Shown: positions 1 through 8,569, counted from the stretch's first letter. The stretch is 47,692 bases of DNA from Bacteroidales bacterium M2 (GCA_001689415.1 LUJM01000016.1:1-47692); one strand, 5' to 3'. Program-made: numbers and translations. The notes: a model not told the origin generated them from the letters alone.

Positions 1-49
1 GACGCAAATTATAAGCATGGTCTATGTACGATATGTAAATAATTTTTCC

Positions 50-57
50 TATCTTTG
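50..57 (+). promoter_or_regulatory. Bacteroidota -7 box upstream of pyrE
   Basis: TATCTTTG matches the TAnnTTTG -7 element of the Bacteroidota primary sigma factor. It lies 26 bases before the pyrE start codon. No convincing TTG is seen 19-21 bases upstream. Confidence 0.6.
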
Positions 58-83
58 CACAAAGAAACAAAATCAACAGATAT

Positions 84-722
84 ATGAAAAACGTCGCCCA
101 CCTCCTTGCGGAGAAACTCCTAAAAATCAACGCACTGAAATTACAACCGGCCAATCCTTTCGTATGGGCTTCGGGCTGGAACTCGCCTATCTATACAGAT
201 AACCGCCGCACACTATCGTACCCTGATGTACGCTCGTTCATCAAAATCGAGCTTACCCGTATGATTATGGAGCATTTCCCCGAAGCCGAGGCAATCGCCG
301 GTGTAGCAACCGGAGCAATCGCACAGGGCGCACTCGTAGCCGACCTCCTCAACCTACCCTATGTATACGTGCGTTCGTCACCCAAAAACCATGGCCTCGA
401 GAACCTGATCGAAGGCGATCTACGCCAGGGCCAGAAGGTAGTAGTAGTAGAAGACCTCGTATCTACCGGCATGAGCTCACTTAAAGCCGTAGAGGCCGTA
501 CGTAACGCTGGCAGCGAGGTAGTAGGCATGGTAGCACTCTTTACCTACGGCTTCCCCGTAGCCGAAGCAAACTTCGAAGAAGCCGGTGTCAAGCTTGTGA
601 CTCTCAGCGACTACAACACCATGCTCGAAGTAGCTCTCCAAACCGACTATATCCGCGAATCCGATCTCGAAACCCTCCGCAGCTGGCGCAATGACCCCGC
701 CAACTGGACTCCCGAAAGATAA
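84..722 (+). CDS. pyrE: orotate phosphoribosyltransferase
   Basis: Cytosolic enzyme of de novo pyrimidine synthesis that joins orotate to PRPP to give orotidine 5'-monophosphate. The 212-residue length is normal for the family. The PRPP-binding loop is visible at residues 119-132 (four Val, Glu-Asp, then Leu-Val-Ser-Thr-Gly), and the N-terminal orotate-binding region contains SGWNSPIYTDNR. The ATG at 84 is preceded by a good -7 box. The next gene starts 4 bases after the stop, so the two are probably co-transcribed. Nothing is odd about it. Confidence 0.96.
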   Translation: MKNVAHLLAEKLLKINALKLQPANPFVWASGWNSPIYTDNRRTLSYPDVRSFIKIELTRMIMEHFPEAEAIAGVATGAIAQGALVADLLNLPYVYVRSSPKNHGLENLIEGDLRQGQKVVVVEDLVSTGMSSLKAVEAVRNAGSEVVGMVALFTYGFPVAEANFEEAGVKLVTLSDYNTMLEVALQTDYIRESDLETLRSWRNDPANWTPER

Positions 723-726
723 GTCA

Positions 727-1140
727 ATGGCAACATACAGCTCGAAACCGTCAGTGGTGAGCATACCCGCCGCTGTCCTTGCAGAGAAATTCGGTGACTT
801 CCGCACCATGCAGGAGAAACTGGACAGTATGCCCGAATCCGAACGCCAGCGAGTAGGTGATGTAGCGTTTACCGAAGATTCTATCGTAATCACTACACCG
901 CAGGTTGGCGCTATCACCCTTCGTGCCACCGAGCGTACCGCCGACCGCGTTGTTATGCAGGCCGAGGGCTCTCCCGTGCCGATGAGCATAACCGTCGATT
1001 TCCACCCCCTTAGCGACAACGAAACCGAAGTCGTAGGCACCATGGAAGTCGAAATACCGGCAATGCTCCGTCCTCTCGTAGGCCCGGCCCTGCAAAAGGC
1101 TGTCGACCAGTTCGGCAACTTATTTGCAAGCCTTGCATAA
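727..1140 (+). CDS. SRPBCC-fold (polyketide cyclase-like) protein
   Basis: A 137-residue cytosolic protein resembling the small SRPBCC/START-like proteins often found beside pyrE in Bacteroidales. These are predicted to bind a hydrophobic ligand in a deep cavity; the ligand is unknown. The start is taken at ATG 727, 4 bases after pyrE, because an in-frame ATG at 691 would overlap pyrE by 32 bases. The sequence shows alternating beta strands and a C-terminal amphipathic helix (PALQKAVDQFGNLFASL), as expected for the fold. No catalytic motif is visible. The next start codon follows 7 bases after the stop. Confidence 0.75.
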   Translation: MATYSSKPSVVSIPAAVLAEKFGDFRTMQEKLDSMPESERQRVGDVAFTEDSIVITTPQVGAITLRATERTADRVVMQAEGSPVPMSITVDFHPLSDNETEVVGTMEVEIPAMLRPLVGPALQKAVDQFGNLFASLA

Positions 1141-1147
1141 ACATAAT

Positions 1148-1657
1148 ATGCGAAATACAAATATAATGGCAGCAATGGCCATGGCTGTTGCTGCCATTTT
1201 CGCCTTTATCAGTAGCGCCTGCCACACTATCGACGACGACCGCATACCGGTAGCACCGGTGAATATAGTATTCAACACCGTTGCAGACTGGAATATCTAC
1301 GGCGTAGCCGGAGCCATGGACTACCGCTACTTCATCCGAGATTTACGCAAGCCGTCAAACTACCCCTACACAGCAATGACCTACACCGGCTTCGGCGGAG
1401 TATTGCTTGTGAGCGATGTAATGGGCAACCCCCAGGCCTACGACCTTGCATGTCCGGTAGAAGCCGATAAAAACGTGCGAGTAGAAATCGACGACGAATT
1501 TTTAGCCCACTGCCCCAAATGCGGCAGCACATACAATGTGTTTTCGCTTCTCGGACACCCTGTAAGCGGCAGGGCAACCGAACTCGGCTACGGGCTGCGT
1601 CGCTACCATGTAGGGCCTGGTCGCAACGGCGCTGCCTATATGGTAGTATCTTACTAA
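1148..1657 (+). CDS. Rieske-like lipoprotein lacking ligand histidines
   Basis: A predicted 169-residue lipoprotein. A hydrophobic signal ends in a lipobox (SSAC, lipid Cys25). The C-terminal half looks like a Rieske [2Fe-2S] domain: a first loop with Cys102-Pro and a second with C122-P-K-C125-G-S-T-Y, then a Gly-Arg-rich end. A classical Rieske centre uses C-x-H and C-x2-H; here no His stands in either loop, Cys125 replaces the second His and Pro103-Val104 the first. Iron-sulfur binding is therefore uncertain, and a structural role is equally possible. The start at ATG 1148 is preferred over 1124, which overlaps the previous gene. It lies in the pyrE transcription unit. Confidence 0.72.
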   Translation: MRNTNIMAAMAMAVAAIFAFISSACHTIDDDRIPVAPVNIVFNTVADWNIYGVAGAMDYRYFIRDLRKPSNYPYTAMTYTGFGGVLLVSDVMGNPQAYDLACPVEADKNVRVEIDDEFLAHCPKCGSTYNVFSLLGHPVSGRATELGYGLRRYHVGPGRNGAAYMVVSY

Positions 1658-1667
1658 CAATTCAGCC

Positions 1668-1685
1668 GGCAAGCAGAGACTTGCC
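1668..1685 (+). terminator. short hairpin after the pyrE-Rieske unit
   Basis: GGCAAG, a 6-base loop and CTTGCC form a perfect 6-bp stem 10 bases after the stop codon. No T-run follows, so termination is only suggested by position. Confidence 0.3.
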
Positions 1686-1771
1686 AACCATACCAGCATC
1701 TTGGCTATTGTGCACCAGCACCTTAAAATAAATATAGCACAACAACCGGCAACCAACTAACAAAACCTAAG

Positions 1772-2533
1772 TTGAAAAGGCATTATGTCGAACTTTGGGC
1801 GCTTCTTGCGCTTGCATTCGTCATCTTCGCGGTGGCGTCGGCATTCGACACGCCTTTTAAGTCGGCAGGAATCGTCGACAGCATTTTACCACACAAGACC
1901 GAATTAAGCGCATTACCCGACACGACAATCACGCCGGAAGCAAAAACAGCTACGGTTGAATGCGATACCGCCAACCAGGTGATATTGCTCATCGGCGATT
2001 CGATGCTCGAAGGCCTCAGCCCTCGACTGGCAGCATATGCCCGGCACAACGGCCACACACTTTATTCGGTGATATGGTACAGTTCGACATCCGAAATCTG
2101 GGGACAATCGGACAAACTTCGCCGCTACATAGCCCGCCTCAAGCCCACGTTCATATTCATAAGCCTGGGTGCTAACGAGCTATTCGTGAGGGATATCGCC
2201 ACTAAACGCAAGAAACATGTAGAGGCCATATTACGCGACATCGGCGATATACCATATGTATGGATAGGGCCGCCTAATTGGGCTGAGGATACCGGTATCA
2301 ACGAACTGATATCTACATCGACTCCACAAGGAGCATATTTCCGAAGCAAGGGCATGAGCTTCGAGCGTAGCTCCGACGGCGCCCACCCGACCCCTTCGTC
2401 GGCAATGGAGTGGTTAGACAGCATAGTGCGCTGGATGCCCTCTAACGCACTTCACCCCATACGCCTGGAGATTCCGTCGGATTCCACCGCCCGTCCGCAC
2501 CGCACATTCGTACACCAACCGCACGAACGCTGA
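1772..2533 (+). CDS. SGNH-family hydrolase, AlgJ/AlgX-like partner of MBOAT
   Basis: A 253-residue protein with one N-terminal hydrophobic segment (residues 8-25), so the catalytic part is probably periplasmic. SGNH blocks are clear: GDSM at 75-78 (nucleophile Ser77), LGAN at 132-135, and DGAHP with Asp202 and His205. Such enzymes move or remove acetyl groups on glycans. The only plausible start in frame is TTG at 1772; it places the signal anchor correctly. The stop overlaps the ATG of the next gene by one base (TGATG), so it is translationally coupled to the MBOAT acyltransferase. The acceptor polymer cannot be told from sequence. Confidence 0.85.
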   Translation: MKRHYVELWALLALAFVIFAVASAFDTPFKSAGIVDSILPHKTELSALPDTTITPEAKTATVECDTANQVILLIGDSMLEGLSPRLAAYARHNGHTLYSVIWYSSTSEIWGQSDKLRRYIARLKPTFIFISLGANELFVRDIATKRKKHVEAILRDIGDIPYVWIGPPNWAEDTGINELISTSTPQGAYFRSKGMSFERSSDGAHPTPSSAMEWLDSIVRWMPSNALHPIRLEIPSDSTARPHRTFVHQPHER

Positions 2534-4005
2534 TGATAAGCGAGATATGGCATAATATCATAGAACTGCTAAGCTACGACAGCAGCAGGCCCATGCTATT
2601 TTCATCGGGCCTGTTTTGGGCGTTGTTCTTAGTGTTTATGCCCCTCTACGGGCTTCTGAAGCGGCGCTGGTGGCAGATGTCGGTTTTCGTAGTGGCATTT
2701 AGCTTGTACTTCTACTACAAGAGCAGCGGCATGTTTGTACTGATGCTCACCGGCACCTCGCTTCTCGACTGGCTATTGTCTATCATCATGAGCCAGCCCG
2801 AGGCATCGCCGGCACAACGACGCACGTGCCTTGCGATATCGCTAACGACCTCTCTCGGCATTCTTGCATATTTCAAATACGCCGATTTTTTCCTATGGAA
2901 CCTCAATGCCACTATAGGCTCGAATTTTCAACCACTCGACCTGATACTGCCTGTAGGCATATCGTTCTATACCTTCCAATCAGTCAGCTATATAATCGAC
3001 ATATATAAGCGTAGAGTCACCCCTACGGCGACCTGGCTCGAGTATGCCTTTTTCCTGTCCTTTTTCCCGGCCCTCGTAGCCGGCCCCATAGTCCGTGCGG
3101 ACTACTTCCTGCCCCAGATACGCAGCAACCGCCACGCGAGCCGCAAGGAGGTGTACAGCGGCCTGTGGATGATTATAACCGGAGTTGTCAAAAAAGCGAT
3201 TATCGCCGATTACATCGCCCAGTATAACGACCTTATATTCGCCAACCCCGGAGGATATTCGGGATTCGAAAGCCTCATGGGTATCATCGGCTATACCATG
3301 CAGATATACTGCGACTTCTCGGGGTATTCGGATATGGCTATCGGCATAGCGCTGATAATGGGCTTTAAGCTCGCGCCCAATTTCAATTTTCCGTACAAGG
3401 CACATAATCTTACCGACTTCTGGCACAGGTGGCACATATCGCTGTCGACATGGCTTCGCGACTACATCTACATACCATTGGGCGGAAACCGCAAAGGCAC
3501 AGCTCGGACATATGTCAACAGCTTCACCACCATGCTCATCGGCGGACTATGGCACGGAGCGGCGTGGAAGTTTGTTTTCTGGGGAGCGATGCACGGCGCC
3601 GGATTGGCAGCCCACAAAGCAGCACGCCCATATCTCAGCAAAATACCTGACACAAAAATCGTTAGCGCGATATCGTGGTTAGCGACCATATGCTTTGTCT
3701 CGGTGCTGTGGGTGTTCTTCCGAGCCGACAGTTATGGAGATTCTATAACAATTCTTGGCAAGGTATTCACCGACTTTTCCCCGGCGCACATAGTGCCATT
3801 TGTATCTGCAAGAATGCTGTGGCTAATACTCATGATAGTGATAATCGCAGCCCATGCATTGCCCGAAGACATGCACGGACGCCTTTCCGAAATGTTCATC
3901 AAGTCACCATGGATTGTGAAACTCCTGGTTTTCATCGTCGTGGTTCAGCTTGTACTCGAATTGCAGAGCGAGAGCGTTGCGCCCTTTATTTACTTCCGCT
4001 TCTGA
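2533..4005 (+). CDS. MBOAT-family membrane O-acyltransferase (AlgI/DltB-like)
   Basis: A 490-residue polytopic inner-membrane protein with about ten hydrophobic segments. The MBOAT signature is present: DFWHRWHISLSTWLRDYIY with His298 and His301, and the key His341 in GGLWHGAAW. The family moves acyl groups, usually acetyl, from a cytoplasmic donor across the membrane for attachment to a polysaccharide or lipid. The length and the GNR.G segment fit the AlgI branch. It overlaps the SGNH hydrolase gene by one base, giving a two-gene O-acetylation cassette. No alginate-like biosynthesis genes are nearby, so the substrate must be made elsewhere. Confidence 0.92.
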   Translation: MISEIWHNIIELLSYDSSRPMLFSSGLFWALFLVFMPLYGLLKRRWWQMSVFVVAFSLYFYYKSSGMFVLMLTGTSLLDWLLSIIMSQPEASPAQRRTCLAISLTTSLGILAYFKYADFFLWNLNATIGSNFQPLDLILPVGISFYTFQSVSYIIDIYKRRVTPTATWLEYAFFLSFFPALVAGPIVRADYFLPQIRSNRHASRKEVYSGLWMIITGVVKKAIIADYIAQYNDLIFANPGGYSGFESLMGIIGYTMQIYCDFSGYSDMAIGIALIMGFKLAPNFNFPYKAHNLTDFWHRWHISLSTWLRDYIYIPLGGNRKGTARTYVNSFTTMLIGGLWHGAAWKFVFWGAMHGAGLAAHKAARPYLSKIPDTKIVSAISWLATICFVSVLWVFFRADSYGDSITILGKVFTDFSPAHIVPFVSARMLWLILMIVIIAAHALPEDMHGRLSEMFIKSPWIVKLLVFIVVVQLVLELQSESVAPFIYFRF

Positions 4006-4011
4006 GAAATT

Positions 4012-4042
4012 TTGTGATTCTCGCTATTTTGTTGTAATTTTG
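4012..4042 (+). promoter_or_regulatory. promoter, TTG-N20-TAATTTTG
   Basis: TTG at 4012-4014 and TAATTTTG at 4035-4042 are separated by 20 bases, a full match to the Bacteroidota consensus. Only 4 bases separate the box from the ATG at 4047, so the transcript is probably leaderless or starts at the second ATG (4053). Confidence 0.75.
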
Positions 4043-4046
4043 TGGT

Positions 4047-4775
4047 ATGAAAATGGGGCGTATCATATTATTTCCTTCACTTCTTGCCCCGGTATCACCT
4101 GAAGATGTGCTACCGGCAGCTAACATTGCGCAGATACGCGAAGTCAAATTCTTCGTAGTCGAAGAGTTACGAACAGCCCGCCGTTTTCTGAAGTCCTGCG
4201 ACCGCAGCATCGATATCGACAGTCTGCAATTCAATGTACTCAACGAGCACACCTCGCCTACCGAGGTTGAGGCCATGCTTGCTCCTGCGCTCGTGGGCAA
4301 CGACATAGGCGTTATAAGCGAAGCCGGGTGCCCGGCAGTAGCCGACCCCGGAGCCGACCTTGTAGCGGCAGCACAGCGCAAAGGCATAGAGGTAGTACCC
4401 TTAGTAGGCCCGTCGAGCATACTACTGGCATTGATGGCATCAGGCTTCAACGGCCAAAGCTTTACCTTCGAGGGCTACCTGCCTATCGACGGAGGTCGCC
4501 GCAGCGAAGCTATCAACCGCATCATAGCCGGAGCACGCCGCCACCATACCCATATATTTATTGAAACACCCTACCGCAACAACCGTCTTCTTGGCGAACT
4601 TGCAAGCAAGTTACCCGGCGATATGCTGATGTGTGTAGCCGCCGACATCACCGGCCCTACCCAAAGCATCCGCACCATGCCTGCCAAAGCCTGGAAAACA
4701 GCGGAATACAACTACGATAAACGTCCGGCCATATTTCTTGTCGGTTCATCGTATATCAGCGAAAAGAAACGATGA
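4047..4775 (+). CDS. RsmI-like tetrapyrrole-methylase-fold SAM methyltransferase
   Basis: A 242-residue cytosolic protein of the tetrapyrrole (corrin/porphyrin) methylase superfamily. It resembles RsmI, which 2'-O-methylates C1402 of 16S rRNA. Visible family blocks are GVISEAGCPAVADPG near residue 90, PLVGPSSILLALMASG near 117-132, the FEGYLP motif, and IFIETPYRN near 170. The N-terminus is divergent from classical RsmI, and Bacteroidota often carry this shorter paralogue beside a true RsmI, so the methylated target is uncertain. Start options are ATG 4047 or 4053. It overlaps the next gene by 4 bases (ATGA). Confidence 0.8.
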   Translation: MKMGRIILFPSLLAPVSPEDVLPAANIAQIREVKFFVVEELRTARRFLKSCDRSIDIDSLQFNVLNEHTSPTEVEAMLAPALVGNDIGVISEAGCPAVADPGADLVAAAQRKGIEVVPLVGPSSILLALMASGFNGQSFTFEGYLPIDGGRRSEAINRIIAGARRHHTHIFIETPYRNNRLLGELASKLPGDMLMCVAADITGPTQSIRTMPAKAWKTAEYNYDKRPAIFLVGSSYISEKKR

Positions 4776-5740
4776 GCCGCCGCCGACAGAAACTACGCCA
4801 ACAAGCCTACTGGAGCGAACAGCCCGGGCTATTCGACATGCCGTCGGATAGCAACGACAGCGACGCACTGCCGGTACCGGCTGAGATTGGCGACGCCGTA
4901 GAGAAGCTGAGATTTATATCATTCGGCAGTGGCAGCAGCGGTAATTGCGCATATATCGGCACTCCCTCGTGCGGTCTTCTAATCGATGCAGGTGTCGACA
5001 ACAACTATGTGACTGCACAGCTCGCCGCCAACAGCATAGACAGGGCCTCGATACGCGGCATACTCCTGACCCACGACCATAGCGACCATGTGCGATATGC
5101 CTATGCCATATTGCGCTACAACCGGCACATGAAACTCTATGCCACACCGAAGACACTCAACGGCCTATTGCGCAGGCACAGTATCAGCCGCAGAATCAGC
5201 GACTATCACCAGCCTATCTACAAAGAATTCCCCTTTGAAGTCGGCCCGCTAACAGTAACGGCATTCGAAACCAGCCACGACGGCAGCGACAATGTAGGCT
5301 ACTCGATAGATTTCGGCGAAGTACACTTCGTGGTAACCACCGACACCGGCACTATCACCGCGCGTAGCGATCACTATATGCGCCAGGCACATTACCTGAT
5401 GATAGAAAGTGACTACGATGCGACAATGCTGAAAAACGGCCCATACCACCCCCATTTAAAAGCGCGTATAGCCGGGACATCGGGACATCTCGACAATGCC
5501 GACACCGGCAGATATCTTGCATCGCTCGCCCCGGCCGGGATACTGCGCCGAGTGTTCCTGTGCCACCTTAGCGACACCAACAACACGCCCCACCTGGCCC
5601 TTACCACAGTTCAGAACATCATACAGGAAGCCGGCATATCGATTTGCCGCGACAATATGCCCGGCCCCACAGAGACCCGTCTGCACATAGCGGTGCTACC
5701 TCGCAGCGAAGCGTCGCCCTTGGTGACCTTAGGTCTCTAA
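4772..5740 (+). CDS. WalJ/YycJ-type MBL-fold metallo-hydrolase
   Basis: A 322-residue cytosolic metallo-beta-lactamase-fold protein. The metal site H101-D-H-S-D-H106 follows GILLT, with further ligands in the TSHDG and TTDTG segments. The SFGSGSSGNC start of the fold at about residue 49 is typical of WalJ/YycJ, described in bacilli as a 5'-3' DNA exonuclease linked to mismatch repair. The protein is longer than the usual ~265 residues owing to a basic N-terminal tail. That tail contains Q17-P-G-L-F21, which resembles a beta-clamp-binding pentapeptide. Start at ATG 4772 overlaps the previous stop; ATG 4838 is an alternative that would remove the tail. Confidence 0.82.
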   Translation: MSRRRQKLRQQAYWSEQPGLFDMPSDSNDSDALPVPAEIGDAVEKLRFISFGSGSSGNCAYIGTPSCGLLIDAGVDNNYVTAQLAANSIDRASIRGILLTHDHSDHVRYAYAILRYNRHMKLYATPKTLNGLLRRHSISRRISDYHQPIYKEFPFEVGPLTVTAFETSHDGSDNVGYSIDFGEVHFVVTTDTGTITARSDHYMRQAHYLMIESDYDATMLKNGPYHPHLKARIAGTSGHLDNADTGRYLASLAPAGILRRVFLCHLSDTNNTPHLALTTVQNIIQEAGISICRDNMPGPTETRLHIAVLPRSEASPLVTLGL

Positions 5741-5774
5741 AAACAACACCAAACGGCAAAATACAGCTATAAAA

Positions 5775-7190
5775 ATGAACACCTTACGTCGCATATTCAC
5801 CTTTTTTACCGTCGTGGCCTGCGCCCTATCCGTCATGGCCCTCGACTTACCTGTAAAGACCCTCAACGGTACGAAATATTACTATTACAAGGTAAAGAAA
5901 AACGAATCAGTGTACGGATTGTCGAAGAAGCTCGGAATGTCGCGCGACGAGATAGTACGCCACAACCCAGCCGCCGACGACGGTATCAAGAAAGGAATGA
6001 CGCTGTATTTCCCCTATGACGAATATGCCACCAAGTCCGAGCCCAAAGCAGCCGTAGAAGAGCCTATCGATACAGTTGCCGTAGATACGGCATTCGATAA
6101 AGCCTCATCGATAGTGCTGATGCTGCCATTCGGCCTGGAGAATAAAGAGCAGAGCCGCCGCAACAAACTCGCGCTGGACTTCTACAAAGGCTTCCTCATG
6201 GCCGCCGACACCCTTGCGTCGCGCAACGGCCTTGTAGAGATTCACGCTATCGACATAGATGTAGAAAACTCCCGATTCGACGCCATTCTGCGCGACGAGG
6301 CCGTGACCAATGCAAGCGTGATTGTAGCCCCCGACAATGGCGCGGCATACCGCAAGATAGCAAAAACGGCACGCGAGAACGGCAATTATGTACTAAATGT
6401 ATTTTTAGTGGCCGACTCACTCTACACCGAGAATCCCAACGTACTCCAGGCCAACATACCACACCTCGACATGTACCGCCTTGCTGTAGACGCATTTGAG
6501 AGCGACTTCAAAGATTACACACCCGTGATACTGAGAAACCGCACCGGTCGCAACGAAAAAGAAGCTTTTGTGTCCTATTTTATGGAGCGTTGTTCGCAGC
6601 GCGGCATAGTACCAATCGAGATAAGCTACGAAAACAACCTTGTCAGCGCCGACCTCAAAAACCTTGCCACCAACGCCGGTCAACGCTATGTGTTCGTGCC
6701 CTCGTCAGGCTCGATGACAGAGTTCAACAAATTCGCCTACGTGATAAAAGCCATACGCGACCGCGCCGCCGTGAGCGGCAATGATGTCTCCGGGGCAGAG
6801 TTCGAATTGTTTGGCTACCCCGACTGGACAGCTTACCGTGGCGAAGCCCTCGACACATTACATAAGCTCGGAGCAACAGTGTACTCACGCTTCTTCGACG
6901 ACTTCAACAGTTTCGACAGCCGTACCCTTCAGTCAAATTTCCGCCGCTGGTACGGCCATTCGATTATCGAAAGCATCCCCTCGCAGGCCGTGCTGGGCTA
7001 CGACACCGGCTGCTTTCTAATCAAAAACCTTCGGGCGAACGACGGCGCATTCGACCCGGTATCGCCAAGGTCGTATTCAGGCCTACAGTCGACATTTGAC
7101 TTCGACAAGTCAGAGCAAGGATATTATAACTCAACCCTTTATATAATAAAATATCACACCGACGGCACAATGACGTCGCGCACCCTATGA
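5775..7190 (+). CDS. LysM domain plus periplasmic-binding-protein-like domain
   Basis: A 471-residue exported protein. Residues 1-22 form a signal peptide ending in VMA, followed by one LysM repeat at about 35-80 (YYYYKVKKNESVYGLSKKLG, ending KKGMTLYFP) that should bind peptidoglycan. The rest resembles a type I periplasmic binding fold of LivJ/receptor type, with an IVLMLPFGLENK start and tandem Rossmann-like blocks. No transporter subunits are adjacent, so a structural or sensory envelope role is more likely than uptake. Its last 4 bases overlap the next gene, so the two products probably work together at the cell wall and outer membrane. Confidence 0.78.
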   Translation: MNTLRRIFTFFTVVACALSVMALDLPVKTLNGTKYYYYKVKKNESVYGLSKKLGMSRDEIVRHNPAADDGIKKGMTLYFPYDEYATKSEPKAAVEEPIDTVAVDTAFDKASSIVLMLPFGLENKEQSRRNKLALDFYKGFLMAADTLASRNGLVEIHAIDIDVENSRFDAILRDEAVTNASVIVAPDNGAAYRKIAKTARENGNYVLNVFLVADSLYTENPNVLQANIPHLDMYRLAVDAFESDFKDYTPVILRNRTGRNEKEAFVSYFMERCSQRGIVPIEISYENNLVSADLKNLATNAGQRYVFVPSSGSMTEFNKFAYVIKAIRDRAAVSGNDVSGAEFELFGYPDWTAYRGEALDTLHKLGATVYSRFFDDFNSFDSRTLQSNFRRWYGHSIIESIPSQAVLGYDTGCFLIKNLRANDGAFDPVSPRSYSGLQSTFDFDKSEQGYYNSTLYIIKYHTDGTMTSRTL

Positions 7191-7864
7191 AGCGCTACCT
7201 TTTTATAATATTAATGGTGTTGTCGGTGGCGACAGTCAGCGGCCAGACGCACTATCAACCCCATATCAGCATAGGAGGCCGTGCGGGCATGTCGCTTGGC
7301 GAGATGTCGTTTTCGCCCTCGGTAAAGCAGAAATGGAACAAAGGCACCACCGGGGCTGTGACATTCAGATACACAGAGGAAAAGCTTTTCGGCCTCATAG
7401 CCGAAATCGGCTGGGTACAGCGCGGCTGGGCCGAGAATTACGAGGAGCTACCATTGAGCTACTCGCGCACCCTCACATATATCGACATCCCATTACTTAC
7501 ACACATCTATTTCGGCTCGAAGAGATTCAAGGCATTCTTCAACCTGGGGCCGCAGGTGTCGATACTTGTCGGCTCGTCGATAGACTCCAACTTCGACTAT
7601 AAAAATCCGGGGTCGGTATCCGGCTACCCCAAAAACCGCCAGACAGAGCAATTATGGGCCGATGTGAAAAACAAATTCGACTACGGCATCTGTGCGTCGG
7701 TTGGCTTTGAGTTTTTTGTGCAGCCACGTCACTCAGTATTAGTCGAGGGCCGCTACTACTACGGCCTCGGCAACATATATCCGGCAGCGAAGGCCGACAC
7801 CTTCAGCGCATCGCGAAATATGTCGATAGAGGTGTCGCTGGGCTATTTCTTCAAGATTAAATAA
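7187..7864 (+). CDS. PorT-like outer-membrane beta-barrel protein
   Basis: A 225-residue protein with a cleavable signal (cleavage after VSG) and alternating amphipathic strands ending in SLGYFFKIK, as in OMP_b-brl_2/PorT-family barrels of about eight strands. PorT is needed for type IX secretion in Porphyromonas, but the wider family is common in Bacteroidota without that system, so the name is only a family label. The gene is translationally coupled to the LysM protein (4-base overlap). It ends 6 bases before the convergent gene, with no hairpin between them. Confidence 0.75.
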   Translation: MKRYLFIILMVLSVATVSGQTHYQPHISIGGRAGMSLGEMSFSPSVKQKWNKGTTGAVTFRYTEEKLFGLIAEIGWVQRGWAENYEELPLSYSRTLTYIDIPLLTHIYFGSKRFKAFFNLGPQVSILVGSSIDSNFDYKNPGSVSGYPKNRQTEQLWADVKNKFDYGICASVGFEFFVQPRHSVLVEGRYYYGLGNIYPAAKADTFSASRNMSIEVSLGYFFKIK

Positions 7865-7869
7865 GGGCA

Positions 7870-8451
7870 TCAAAGGGCACCGCACGAGCGCAACAGTTCA
7901 GCATAATACTCGGCTTTACGCTCCAAAGCAAGAGGATATGCACGGCTGGTAGAGGGCATTCGCCATATCGTCAGCCCGTCGGCTGATACGACTTTAGATC
8001 CCATTTTCGGCAAGTCGGTATCGGTAATCTGAGCAACGACTGTGGCAGCTTTCTCGCCCGTAGTGGCCACCGTATGACAATCGGGCATACGAGCCAATAG
8101 ACCTCGCAAGTCAACCGGTTCGAGGATTTCGAGATACTTGTCGGAAGCATTGCCTTTAAGTCGTCGAATCTTGTAGCCGGTATCACCCATTGCGATACCG
8201 TGCTCATTGATAAGGCGTTTGATATCGTCGAGCCTGAACACCTTACCGGCAGCATCATAGAGAGCATTCTTATCTCCAAAATAGAGCAGGCCCATGATGC
8301 GCCAGAAATCATTGATAGGATTAGGATAGAAAAAATCCATGCTCCAACGGTGGCTGCCCGGCGGGAAAGTGCCCATTATCAGCACCTTTGCATGAGGCGG
8401 CACAAAGGGCGGCCAAGGATGAGTCTCTATAATTATATTGTCGTTTTCCAT
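7870..8451 (-). CDS. uracil-DNA glycosylase-superfamily protein (Mug/TDG-like)
   Basis: A 193-residue cytosolic protein of the uracil-DNA glycosylase superfamily. Motif 1 is recognisable as MGTFPPGSHRWSMDFFYPNP followed by NDFW, and the C-terminal motif 2 as MPSTSRA. The family removes uracil or mismatched thymine from DNA by base excision. I chose the ATG at 8451 (MENDN); the open frame extends upstream to 8499 but the added residues do not look conserved. The gene is convergent with the PorT-like gene and divergent from the phosphatase gene at 8570. Confidence 0.78.
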   Translation of the reverse strand: MENDNIIIETHPWPPFVPPHAKVLIMGTFPPGSHRWSMDFFYPNPINDFWRIMGLLYFGDKNALYDAAGKVFRLDDIKRLINEHGIAMGDTGYKIRRLKGNASDKYLEILEPVDLRGLLARMPDCHTVATTGEKAATVVAQITDTDLPKMGSKVVSADGLTIWRMPSTSRAYPLALERKAEYYAELLRSCGAL

Positions 8452-8548
8452 AATGTCTTTATAATTAACTGCAAAAAACGGCATATATTGCACCGACAAG
8501 GGCCTAATTTTCGCGACGCAAGTTCCTGAGTGTTTTAAAAATAATTAG

Positions 8549-8556
8549 TAATTTTG
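8549..8556 (+). promoter_or_regulatory. -7 box upstream of the phosphatase gene
   Basis: TAATTTTG fits TAnnTTTG and lies 13 bases before the ATG at 8570. No TTG is seen at the proper distance upstream. Confidence 0.55.
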
Positions 8557-8569
8557 CCACGAAAAAGCT

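Noticed and set aside
1124..1147. Upstream start for the Rieske-like lipoprotein
   Set aside because: It overlaps the previous gene by 17 bases and would add polar residues before the signal peptide.
477..1175. Long minus-strand ORF opposite pyrE and the SRPBCC gene
   Set aside because: It is a shadow of two well-supported plus-strand genes and has no protein-like features.
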